A stretch of 64,000 nt of DNA, from positions 110,595 through 174,594 of the forward strand of contig NZ_JAFCKQ010000010.1 of assembly GCF_018130215.1 (NCBI RefSeq). Direction: 5' to 3'. The notes beneath the pieces were generated by a model. The model was given only the letters and a program-made list of their open reading frames with translations, was not told the DNA's origin and did no database searches. The stretch comes from Bradyrhizobium jicamae. Lineage in GTDB: Bacteria > Pseudomonadota > Alphaproteobacteria > Rhizobiales > Xanthobacteraceae. Both the position numbers and the translations under genes were made by a program. Numbering within the stretch: the stretch's first letter is position 1; the number at the start of each line of letters is the position of its first letter. This document shows positions 45,122-52,908 of this stretch, piece by piece.

Positions 45122-46015
45122 ATGCAGGCTCTTTTTATCGGACAGACCTATATCGATGTCACCTTCATCACCGATCACATGCCCGTTGGCGACGAAAAAC
45201 ACGTCGCCGACGCCTATGCCGTGTCGTTCGGCGGCAACGCCGTGACCGCGGCATTTTGCTGCGCCAAGCTCGGCATCGAGCCGGACCTGATCGCGACCAT
45301 GGCCAATGACTGGCTGGGACGAATGTTCTGGGACATGGCCGACAGGTACGGCATCTCGTTCCACCCCCGCAAGGTGAACTCCTCGTCGCTGTCCTTCATC
45401 ATGCCCAATGACGGCAAGCGCGCGATCGTCCGCTGCCGCGACGACCAGCACATCCATCCCTTTCCGCTGCTGAACATCAAGGGCTGCCGCGCGCTGCACA
45501 TCGACGGCCATCAGCCGGACGCCGCGATCCACTACGCAAAGCTCTGTCGCGAGGACGGCATCCTGACCTCGCTCGACGGCGGCGGCCTGCGCACCAACAC
45601 CCATGAGCTGCTTGAGTTCATCGATGTCGCGATCGTCGCCGAACGCCTGTGCGAGCAGATGGACAAGACGCCGGAGCACATGCTCGACTATCTGAAGAGC
45701 CGCGGCTGCCGGGTCGGCGGCGTCACCATGGGCGAACGCGGCCTGCTCTGGTACGACGAGGCGGGCGTGGTCGGCATCCTGCCGGCGCTGCCGATCCAGC
45801 GCAAGCGGGTGATCGACACCAACGGTGCCGGCGACGTATTCCACGGCGCCTACATCTATTCCTACCTGGCAGATCCGAGCAAAGCCTGGCATGAGCATTT
45901 CGAGTTCGCCCGCGCGGCATCGACCTACAAGATCCAGAAGCTCGGCAACGAAGCCGGCCTGCCGACGCTCGCCGACATCGAGGCGGTCAAGCACGAGTTT
46001 CGTGCCGCGGTCTGA
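45122..46015 (+). CDS. PfkB-family carbohydrate kinase
   Basis: A 297-residue sugar or nucleoside kinase of the PfkB/ribokinase family. The N-terminal FIGQTYIDVTFITDHMP, the SFGGNAVTAAFCCAKLG block (about 35-52) and the catalytic anion-hole motif DTNGAGDVFHGAY with its Asp base near residue 238 are clear. I placed the start at 45122 (GGAAAG upstream) because an in-frame ATG at 45065 lies in a dispersed repeat. The adjacent ribokinase gene begins 21 bp after the stop, so the two are probably cotranscribed. The substrate is unclear; family members phosphorylate ribose, fructose, 2-keto-3-deoxygluconate and others. Confidence 0.88.
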   Translation: MQALFIGQTYIDVTFITDHMPVGDEKHVADAYAVSFGGNAVTAAFCCAKLGIEPDLIATMANDWLGRMFWDMADRYGISFHPRKVNSSSLSFIMPNDGKRAIVRCRDDQHIHPFPLLNIKGCRALHIDGHQPDAAIHYAKLCREDGILTSLDGGGLRTNTHELLEFIDVAIVAERLCEQMDKTPEHMLDYLKSRGCRVGGVTMGERGLLWYDEAGVVGILPALPIQRKRVIDTNGAGDVFHGAYIYSYLADPSKAWHEHFEFARAASTYKIQKLGNEAGLPTLADIEAVKHEFRAAV

Positions 46016-46036
46016 CTGAATTGAATGAGGCCGGGC

Positions 46037-46954
46037 ATGGGACGCGTCTTCGTCGCGGGTAGCATCAACATGGACGTGGTGGCGACCGCCGAGCGCCACC
46101 CGCGGATCGGCGAGACCGTGGCCGGCGATTCCGTGCTCTATTTTCCGGGCGGCAAGGGTGCCAACCAGGCGGTGGCCTCGGCCAAGCAGGGCGTGCCGAC
46201 CACGCTGGTCGGACGGCTCGGGACCGACGCCTTCGGACGGGAGCTGCGGAGCTTCCTCGCCGCGCAGGGCGTCGAGCTCGCCTTCGTCAAGGACACGACC
46301 GGCACGCATTCCGGCACCGCCATCATCACCATCGCAAATGCCGACAACACGATCGTGGTGGTGCCCGGTGCCAATGCGCGGGTCGACGCCGACGATGTGG
46401 CCGCTCCCACGCTCGCGACCGGCGACGTCGCGGTCAGCCAGTTCGAGATTCCGCTGCCGACGATTTCAGCCTTCTTCAAGCGCGCCCGCGCCGCCGGTGC
46501 CACGACCATCCTCAACCCGGCGCCCGCAAAGAAGGTCGATGCGGCGCTGCTAGACCTCGTCGACATCCTGATCCTCAACGAGACCGAGCTCGGCTTCCTC
46601 ACGGGGACGGAGCTCAAGGACAGCGATGCGCCTGCACGCTTTGCCGAGGCCGCGGGATCGCTGGCGCAAGGGAAGATCGAAGGGAAGATCGTCTGCGTCA
46701 CCCTCGGCAAACGCGGCGTGCTGGCGCTGGTGGACGGCGAGCAGATGCTGGTGCCCGGCCGCGCGGTGAAGGCCGTCGACACCACGGGCGCGGGCGATTG
46801 CTTCGTCGGCGCGCTGGCCTCGCAGCTCGCCGGCGGCAAGACGCTGCGCGACGCCCTCGTCTATGCCAACATCGCCGCCTCAATCTGCGTGCAGCGGATG
46901 GGCGCCGCGCCGTCGATGCCGACGGCGGAAGAGGTGAAGGCGATCGTCACCTGA
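46037..46954 (+). CDS. rbsK: Ribokinase
   Basis: A 305-residue PfkB-family kinase that phosphorylates D-ribose at O5. Signs of a true ribokinase are the N-terminal FVAGSINMDVVATAERHPRIGET, the YFPGGKGANQAVASAKQG block near residue 35 and the catalytic DTTGAGDCFVGAL near 245. I chose the ATG at 46037 (GAGG 8 bp upstream) over the one at 46025. It follows another PfkB kinase gene and ends 5 bp before the convergent ferredoxin reductase gene. No ribose transporter is adjacent, so ribose may come from nucleoside turnover. Confidence 0.88.
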   Translation: MGRVFVAGSINMDVVATAERHPRIGETVAGDSVLYFPGGKGANQAVASAKQGVPTTLVGRLGTDAFGRELRSFLAAQGVELAFVKDTTGTHSGTAIITIANADNTIVVVPGANARVDADDVAAPTLATGDVAVSQFEIPLPTISAFFKRARAAGATTILNPAPAKKVDAALLDLVDILILNETELGFLTGTELKDSDAPARFAEAAGSLAQGKIEGKIVCVTLGKRGVLALVDGEQMLVPGRAVKAVDTTGAGDCFVGALASQLAGGKTLRDALVYANIAASICVQRMGAAPSMPTAEEVKAIVT

Positions 46955-46959
46955 CCCGG

Positions 46960-48180
46960 CTATCTCAGCGCGCTCTTCAGATCGAAACCGGGATCCGCCG
47001 CCTGCTCCGGCGTGATCGAGCCGCCGGCGCCGAGCAGCCGGCGCCCGAACATGTGATCGCCGGCGCGGTTGACCGACTCGATGCCGAGCAGCCTGTCGCC
47101 CTTGTAGCAGAACGCCGAGAACGCCCCCTGCGCACGGTCGCCGCGTACCACGACGCGATCATAGCCGGTGGTGAGGCCGGCCATCTGCAGCTTGTCGGGC
47201 CCCTGGTCGCTCCAGAACCACGGCAGCCCGTCATAGACCTCGGTCTTGCCGGTCAGGCGCGCCGCGACGCAGCGCGCATGGTCGGTGGCGTTCTGCACCG
47301 ACTCCAGTCGCAGCGAACCTCCGGAACGCCTGCTTGCATAGAGCGCGCAATCGCCGATCGCGGAGATATCGGGATCGGCAGTCGAAAGGTGCTCATCGAC
47401 GATGATGCCGGAGGCCACCGGCAATCCCGCCTCCGCCGCGAGCTCGACATTCGGGAGCACGCCGACGCCGACCACGACGAGATCCGTGGGGATATGCGTG
47501 CCGTTGCTGAGGCTGACGCCGGTCACCTTGGCGTCGTCGGCCTCGATGCCGGTGACCTGGACGCCAAGATGAATGCGGATTCCGGCCGCGGTGTGCCGGG
47601 ACTGCGAGAACTCGGAGATCTCGGCGGTTACGGCGCGTGCCATGACGCGCGAAGCGAGTTCGACGACGTCGACTTCGAGGCCCTTGCCGCGCGCGGTGGC
47701 GGCGAATTCGAGCCCGATGAAACCCGCGCCGATCACGACGACGCGCATGCCGGGCTTGACGACCTCGCGCAGCGCCTCGCTCTCGTCGAGCGTGCGCAGG
47801 TATCGCACCGCATCCAGCTTCGCATTGGGAATATCGAGCAACCGGTTCCGCGCACCGGTCGCAAACACCAGATGGCCGTAGTCCAGCGACGTGCCGGAGG
47901 CGAGCGCGACCTTCCGGGCATTGCGATCGACCGTATGGGCGCGATCGGTGATCAGCTCGATCCTGTTGTCGTGGTAGAATTTCTCAGGCCTGAACATCAG
48001 GCTGTCAGGCCCGCCGGTTCCCTTGAGGTAAGCTTTCGACAGGGGCGGCCGCTGATACGGCAGATGGCCCTCGTCATTGAGCAGCACGATGCGTTCGGCG
48101 AAGCCGCCCTGGCGCAGCGACGCGGCGAGCTGGAAGCCGGCGTGTCCCGCGCCGACGATGATGACCCCGTTTGCCGTCAT
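46960..48180 (-). CDS. NAD(P)H-ferredoxin reductase (putidaredoxin/rhodocoxin reductase type)
   Basis: A 406-residue FAD-dependent pyridine nucleotide-disulfide-like reductase of the type that feeds [2Fe-2S] ferredoxins for P450s and ring hydroxylases. The FAD motif GAGHAG begins at residue 10, the NAD motif GAGFIG near 151, and the second FAD motif ADPDISAIGDCA near 268; the C-terminal third is the reductase-specific domain. No redox-active CxxxxC is present, as expected for this group. No ferredoxin gene is adjacent. It could serve the class I P450 at 31766-32989, an inference from function only. Confidence 0.9.
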   Translation of the reverse strand: MTANGVIIVGAGHAGFQLAASLRQGGFAERIVLLNDEGHLPYQRPPLSKAYLKGTGGPDSLMFRPEKFYHDNRIELITDRAHTVDRNARKVALASGTSLDYGHLVFATGARNRLLDIPNAKLDAVRYLRTLDESEALREVVKPGMRVVVIGAGFIGLEFAATARGKGLEVDVVELASRVMARAVTAEISEFSQSRHTAAGIRIHLGVQVTGIEADDAKVTGVSLSNGTHIPTDLVVVGVGVLPNVELAAEAGLPVASGIIVDEHLSTADPDISAIGDCALYASRRSGGSLRLESVQNATDHARCVAARLTGKTEVYDGLPWFWSDQGPDKLQMAGLTTGYDRVVVRGDRAQGAFSAFCYKGDRLLGIESVNRAGDHMFGRRLLGAGGSITPEQAADPGFDLKSALR

Positions 48181-48442
48181 TGGTTCGACCCGGATACGAG
48201 CGAGCAGGCGTGACCCATGCCGTTTTCCCCACCATTGATGTTAGCTTGCTTGCCCCGTCTCCACAGCGCTCGTGTCTGCGTACCGAAGGCGCTGGCCATT
48301 TGGCCTCATGGCTGGCGCCGACGCAAGGGGGTCCCGGCCAAATCGGGCGCGCAGGTGCCCGCTCCTTGAGGCCGTGGCCGGATTGCCACCGCCTCCGCCC
48401 GGGCATTAAATGGCCGCAAGCAACCAGCCCAAGGTCCTCAAT

Positions 48443-49240
48443 ATGCCAGAACCCGCCACCACTCCCGCCGCCGACCCGGCCCTGCTCCGGATCGACGGAC
48501 CCGTCGCGACCATCACGCTGAACCGGCCGGCCGCGTTCAATGCCATCGACATGTCGATTGCCAGGAAGCTGAAGCAACTCGGCGCCGAGGTCGAAGCCAA
48601 CAAGGACGTCCGTGTCCTCGTCATCGAAGGCGAAGGCCGCGCCTTCTGCGCCGGCGGCGATCTGCAGACCATCGGTGCCGCAGCGGAAGCCAACACTATC
48701 GCGCCCGTCGTCGGCGAGATGCTCGGGAACTATCATGCCTTCATCACCGCGCTGCGGCGGATGCCGAAGCTGGTGCTGGCCAGCGTGCACGGTTCGGCGG
48801 CCGGCGCCGGTCTCTCGCTCGCCTTCGTCGCCGATCTCTGCATTGCCGCCGAGGACGCACGCTTCACGCCGGCCTATGCCAAGATCGGCGTCTCGCCCGA
48901 TGGCGGCGGCACCGTGGGGCTTGCCGCCAGCGTCGGCCCGCGCCGTGCGCTGCAGATCTTCCTCGCCGAGGACAGTTTTACCGCGCAGCAGGCCCAGCAA
49001 TGGGGCCTCGTCGCCAGGATCGTGCCGGCGGCCGAGCTGAAGGCGGCAACGCGCGAATTCGCGCTGCGGCTGGCGCAGAACGCGCCCGCCGGGCTCGCGG
49101 CTACCAAGGCGCTGATCCATCAGGCACCGACCACGCCGATCGAGGCGCAGCTCGACGCCGAGCGCGACGCCATCATCGGCTGCATGAACACCGAGGAGTT
49201 CCGTGTCGCGGTGAAGAAGTTCACCAGCAAGTCGAAGTAA
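48443..49240 (+). CDS. Enoyl-CoA hydratase/isomerase family protein
   Basis: A 265-residue crotonase-fold protein. The CoA-binding and oxyanion-hole blocks are intact (GRAFCAGGDLQ near residue 70 and HGSAAGAGLSLAFVADL near 115), but the two catalytic glutamates of classic hydratases align with Ser and Ala, and an Asp occurs in SPDGGGT. This pattern fits isomerase-type members better than a true hydratase. The start is uncertain: ATG at 48443 (AAGG upstream) is preferred, with 48410 as alternative. It precedes the phosphatase gene by 10 bp. The gene is divergent from the ferredoxin reductase gene. Confidence 0.85.
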   Translation: MPEPATTPAADPALLRIDGPVATITLNRPAAFNAIDMSIARKLKQLGAEVEANKDVRVLVIEGEGRAFCAGGDLQTIGAAAEANTIAPVVGEMLGNYHAFITALRRMPKLVLASVHGSAAGAGLSLAFVADLCIAAEDARFTPAYAKIGVSPDGGGTVGLAASVGPRRALQIFLAEDSFTAQQAQQWGLVARIVPAAELKAATREFALRLAQNAPAGLAATKALIHQAPTTPIEAQLDAERDAIIGCMNTEEFRVAVKKFTSKSK

Positions 49241-49250
49241 GCAAACCCAG

Positions 49251-49838
49251 ATGGCCTTGCCGTCCCGTTCCTTTCTGTGTCTCCGCCACGGCGCCACCGA
49301 CTGGAACCGGCAAGGCCGCTTTCAGGGCCGCACCGACAATCTCCTGAACACCGACGGCATCGCGCAGGCCCGTGCCGCAGCATCGCGGCTTGCGGGCGTT
49401 CCGGTCGGCGTCATCGTCGCCAGCCCGTTGCGTCGTGCCGTGCAGACAGCCGAAATCGTCGGCGCAGCCCTGTCGCTGCCGGTCGCGATCGATGCCGGCA
49501 TCATCGAGTGCGATTTCGGCAGCCTCGAGGGCCAGTCGATCCGCGATACCATGCGCAAGCACGCCCTCACCGCACTCGAGCAACTGGTCTCGATCCTGCC
49601 CGCGGATGGCGAGCCCTGGGCCGCGGTGTCGGCGCGCGCGCTGGGATGCATCGCGACGTTGCAGAACCGCCATCAAGGCGCCGAGATCCTGTTCGTCTGC
49701 CACGATGCCGTGATGCAGGCGATCGCCCAGGTCCTGTGCGGCAGCTTTTTCGAGAATCGCTACGGCACGCCGTTCCGCTTCGCGCGCGAGGGAGATGGCT
49801 GGACGGTGCACGAGATCGGTCAATTCGGACAGATGTAG
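49251..49838 (+). CDS. Histidine phosphatase family protein
   Basis: A 195-residue phosphoglycerate mutase-like phosphatase. The phosphohistidine motif RHGATDWNRQGRFQG begins near residue 12, with SPLRRAVQTAE, the acid residue in IIECDFGSLEG and the second His in FVCHDAVM. Family members dephosphorylate sugar phosphates, nucleotides or cobalamin precursors; the substrate cannot be told. It follows the enoyl-CoA gene by 10 bp, so the two may be cotranscribed. Its last 19 bp overlap the end of the convergent TRAP permease gene. Confidence 0.9.
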   Translation: MALPSRSFLCLRHGATDWNRQGRFQGRTDNLLNTDGIAQARAAASRLAGVPVGVIVASPLRRAVQTAEIVGAALSLPVAIDAGIIECDFGSLEGQSIRDTMRKHALTALEQLVSILPADGEPWAAVSARALGCIATLQNRHQGAEILFVCHDAVMQAIAQVLCGSFFENRYGTPFRFAREGDGWTVHEIGQFGQM

Positions 49839-51160
49839 CCCTTGCCGCCCGGCGCCTTGAAGCAGCCGACCGATTCCGGGATCACCTGCTTGGGCAGCCA
49901 CAGCACGACCTTCGGGAAGTAGATCGTGAAGCAGATGGTGACCAGGAACACGACATAGATCGGCAGCGCCGCGCGCAGCGCTTTCGCAAAGCTGATGCCG
50001 ACGAATTTCGAAGCCATCAGCAGCACCAGACCGTAGGGCGGCGTGATCAGGCCGAAAGCGAGCGTCGCGATCAGCACCACGCCCATATGCACGCCGTTGA
50101 TGTCACCGGCCTGGGTCAGCGCATTCACCAGCGGCATGAAGATGATGATGGTCGGCACCGGTTCTATGAAGTCGCCGACCACGGTGAACAGCAGCACCAT
50201 CAACAGCATGATGAGATGCGGATCGCTGCCGGCGATCGAGGTGATCCAGTCGGCGATATAGATCGCGCCGCGCAGGTAGGCCAGCATCCAGCCGAACGCG
50301 TTCGCTGCCCCGATCGTGATCAGCGGCAGCGAGAAGATCAGGCCGGCAAGGCAGAAATCGTAAGGGATCTTCTTGAGGTGCCCGCGGTTCAGCGCCGGGA
50401 TCACGACGATGGTGATATAGGCAACCGCGACCACGCCGGCCTCGGTCGGCGTGAACCAGCCGGTCAGGATACCGCCGAGCAGGATCACCGGAATCATCAG
50501 CGGCAGCGCCGCGTCGCCGGCGGCAAACACCACCTGGCGGAGCGGCGCGCGCGGCTTGCGCAGGCCGGAAGGGCCGAAGAAATAGCAGTAGATCATCAGA
50601 CCGAAACCGATCATCAGCCCCGGCACCACGCCGGCCATGAACAGCCCCGCGATCGAGACGTTGCCGACCGCGCCATAGACCACCGCCGTGATGCTCGGCG
50701 GCACCAGCGCCGCGATGGTGGATGCGGAGGCGATGATCGCGGCGATGAAGGCGGGCTCATAGCCCTCGCGCTTCATCGGCCCGCCGAGCGCCCGGCTCAT
50801 CACCGCAACGTCTGCGGTGGTCGAGCCCGACATTTCCGAGAAGAACATGCTGAAGACGACAACGACCTGCGACAGCCCGCCCCTGATATGGCCGACCAGC
50901 GAAACCGACAGATTGGCAATACGCACCACGACATTCGCCGAGCTCATGAGCTCGCCGACCAGGAGAAAGAACGGGATCGCCAGCAACGCCTCGGAATCGA
51001 CGCCGTCAAAAATCTTCTGGACGATCGCGGCCAGCGACACGTCGGACAGCACCGCGCCCACGAACACGCCGGCCATCAACGAGAACGGCACGGGCACGCC
51101 GAGATAGCCGAAGAACAGGAAGCAGGACGACATCAGCACAAGGACGACCGGAGCGCTCAC
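49820..51160 (-). CDS. TRAP transporter large permease (DctM type)
   Basis: A 446-residue membrane protein of the TRAP DctM family with about twelve predicted helices. Typical blocks are GGIL-TGWFTPTEAGVVAV, FIEPVPTIIIFMPLV and the N-terminal SCFLFFGYLGVPVPFSLMAGVFVGA. Together with the small permease it forms the sodium-linked import unit. The start is a GTG overlapping the stop of the small-permease gene (GTGA). The C-terminal part ends within the convergent phosphatase gene by 19 bp. Gene order DctP-DctQ-DctM on the minus strand is standard. Confidence 0.93.
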   Translation of the reverse strand: MSAPVVLVLMSSCFLFFGYLGVPVPFSLMAGVFVGAVLSDVSLAAIVQKIFDGVDSEALLAIPFFLLVGELMSSANVVVRIANLSVSLVGHIRGGLSQVVVVFSMFFSEMSGSTTADVAVMSRALGGPMKREGYEPAFIAAIIASASTIAALVPPSITAVVYGAVGNVSIAGLFMAGVVPGLMIGFGLMIYCYFFGPSGLRKPRAPLRQVVFAAGDAALPLMIPVILLGGILTGWFTPTEAGVVAVAYITIVVIPALNRGHLKKIPYDFCLAGLIFSLPLITIGAANAFGWMLAYLRGAIYIADWITSIAGSDPHLIMLLMVLLFTVVGDFIEPVPTIIIFMPLVNALTQAGDINGVHMGVVLIATLAFGLITPPYGLVLLMASKFVGISFAKALRAALPIYVVFLVTICFTIYFPKVVLWLPKQVIPESVGCFKAPGGKGYICPN

Positions 51161-51741
51161 CGCTGCGCTCCCGGCGTCGCGCTTGTGTTGATCGGGGGGA
51201 TCGCGAGGTCGTCGTCCGGAGGCTCGGGATGGTCAAAGCCGTTGCGGATCCCGTTGACGAGTTGCTCGACCGTGAACAGGCCGATCAGGATGCCGCACAG
51301 CGGGATCACGGCGTACAGCGACGCGATCGGCGTGCCCGAGGGCAGCCGGAAGCTGCCGAAGCCGCGGAGGTAGTTCAGATAGCCATACCAGATGAGGCAG
51401 AAGGCCACGCCGAGCACGACAAGCCGGGTGACGATCTCGACAATCAGCCGCGGCGTGCCGTGCATCGCCTCCGAAACCGCGGTGAGGTAGAGATGATCGT
51501 TGCGCCGCGTTGCGACCGCCGCACCGATGAAGATCGCATAGATGAACAGCGTCGAGGTCACTTCCTGCAGCCACAGCCAGGGATGGCCGATGGTGCGGGT
51601 GACGATGTCGGCGGTGACGGAGAGCGAGAAGCCGAAACACAGCAGGCCGCACAGCATCATCAGGATGAGCTCGAGCCTGTCCAGCGCCGGCCATTTCAGA
51701 TGCCGCTGCCGTTGCAGCACCAGCTTGTCGGAGATGGCCAT
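51157..51741 (-). CDS. TRAP transporter small permease (DctQ type)
   Basis: A 194-residue membrane protein with four predicted helices. The DctQ block GHPWLWLQEVTSTLFIYAIFIGAAVATRRNDHL (about 72-105) is diagnostic for the small TRAP subunit, which binds the large permease and the binding protein. The ATG starts 27 bp after the DctP stop, and its stop overlaps the DctM gene. The C-terminal tail after PFHYPE-like residues is proline and acid rich and probably cytoplasmic. Confidence 0.92.
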   Translation of the reverse strand: MAISDKLVLQRQRHLKWPALDRLELILMMLCGLLCFGFSLSVTADIVTRTIGHPWLWLQEVTSTLFIYAIFIGAAVATRRNDHLYLTAVSEAMHGTPRLIVEIVTRLVVLGVAFCLIWYGYLNYLRGFGSFRLPSGTPIASLYAVIPLCGILIGLFTVEQLVNGIRNGFDHPEPPDDDLAIPPINTSATPGAQR

Positions 51742-51768
51742 GGCGCGAGCTCTCCGGCGTACCGCGCT

Positions 51769-52770
51769 CTAGTTGATCGCGCGGATCAGGTTCTTGATCT
51801 TCTCCGCGTGCGGGCCGAGTTCCTTGGCGAGCTTGTCGAGATAGGGATCGGCGATTGCGGTAAAGCTCTTCTTGTCCACGTCCTCGACCACCTTGACACC
51901 GTACGATTTCAGCTTGGTCAGCGCGGTCCGCTCCAGGTCGAACGCCTTCGCCGGCTCCTTGGCGCTGACCTCGTTGGCGGCCGCCTGCACCCACTGCTTC
52001 TGCTCGGCGGACAGGCTTTGCCAGAGCTTGTCGGAGACAAACAGCAGCGCGTTGTTGGCCTCGTGCTCGGTAATCGACAGCACCGGTGCGACCTCATAGT
52101 GCTTGTTGACGAGGTAGACATTGATGCTGTTCTCGGCCGCATCGACCACGCCGGTCTGCAGCGAAGTGTAGACGCTGCCGAACGGCATGTGAACCGTCTG
52201 CGCACCATAGGCCGGGAACATGGTGTCCTCGGTGGCAGTCGCCTGCACCCGGACCTTCATACCCTTGAGGTCGCCGACGTTGTGGATTTCCTTCTTGCTG
52301 TAGATGTGCCGCACGCCTTGCGAGCCCGTGCCGATCACATGCAAGCCTTGAGCCGTCTCATCGATCATGGTCCTGATCGCGTCGAACACCTGCGGGTCGG
52401 CAAGTCCCTTGATCACATGGGCTTCGTTGCGGAACAGGAAGTGCAGCGACATCACGCCGGCCTGCGGCGAAATCGTCGCGGTGTTGGCCGAGGAGATGAT
52501 CGAGAAATCAATATCACCGGATTTGACCAGTTGCAGCACCTGCGGCTCCTGGCCGAGCTGCGCGCCGGGATATTGATCGACGATCATGGTGCCCTTGCTC
52601 AACTCCTTGAGCTTCTCGGCGAACAGATCTCCCGCGATCGAATAGCCGGTGTTGCGCGGCTGGTCGTAGGCAAAGCGGAAATGCTTGACCTCCTGCGCAT
52701 TTGCGCCGGCAGCCAGCAGCAACGCTGCGGCGGCCACGGCAATCCCGACGATCTTGGCTGGATAGCCCAT
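51769..52770 (-). CDS. TRAP transporter substrate-binding protein (DctP type)
   Basis: A 333-residue periplasmic protein of the DctP family that delivers an organic acid to the TRAP permease. A signal peptide (hydrophobic core IVGIAVAAAALLLAAG, cleavage near ANAQ residues 23-26) is present. The conserved Arg region (GMKVRVQATATEDTMFPAYGAQTVHMPFGSVYTSLQTGVVDAAENS) lies near residues 165-215; the Arg in KVRV should pair with the ligand carboxylate. The ATG has AGGGGGAG upstream. The adjacent dehydratase suggests a sugar acid as ligand, such as an aldonate or uronate. Confidence 0.93.
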   Translation of the reverse strand: MGYPAKIVGIAVAAAALLLAAGANAQEVKHFRFAYDQPRNTGYSIAGDLFAEKLKELSKGTMIVDQYPGAQLGQEPQVLQLVKSGDIDFSIISSANTATISPQAGVMSLHFLFRNEAHVIKGLADPQVFDAIRTMIDETAQGLHVIGTGSQGVRHIYSKKEIHNVGDLKGMKVRVQATATEDTMFPAYGAQTVHMPFGSVYTSLQTGVVDAAENSINVYLVNKHYEVAPVLSITEHEANNALLFVSDKLWQSLSAEQKQWVQAAANEVSAKEPAKAFDLERTALTKLKSYGVKVVEDVDKKSFTAIADPYLDKLAKELGPHAEKIKNLIRAIN

Positions 52771-52824
52771 CGCGACGCTCCCCCTGTTCTTGATTGGCTT
52801 GGATCATCCCACCAGTCGCGCGGG

Positions 52825-52833
52825 ATTGTCAAT
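52825..52833. promoter_or_regulatory. ATTGTCAAT box upstream of the TRAP operon
   Basis: ATTGTCAAT, a 9-bp palindrome with a central base, lies 55 bp before the DctP start. The same box occurs twice in the divergent regulator-dehydratase region (54663-54671 and 54726-54734). I infer a shared GntR-type operator. Confidence 0.55.
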
Positions 52834-52884
52834 AAAACAGAAGACTCTAACGGCCTGGGCTTTCGAGCAGGCGCTGCCCAACAG

Positions 52885-52900
52885 GAATTATCGATAATTC
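52885..52900. promoter_or_regulatory. Perfect 16-bp palindrome between the dehydratase and TRAP genes
   Basis: GAATTATCGATAATTC is a perfect palindrome just after the dehydratase stop (52909) and about 115 bp before the TRAP binding-protein start. It is AT-rich against a GC-rich background. It could be a second regulator site or a hairpin at the end of the dehydratase message. Confidence 0.4.
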
Positions 52901-52908
52901 GAGATCGG

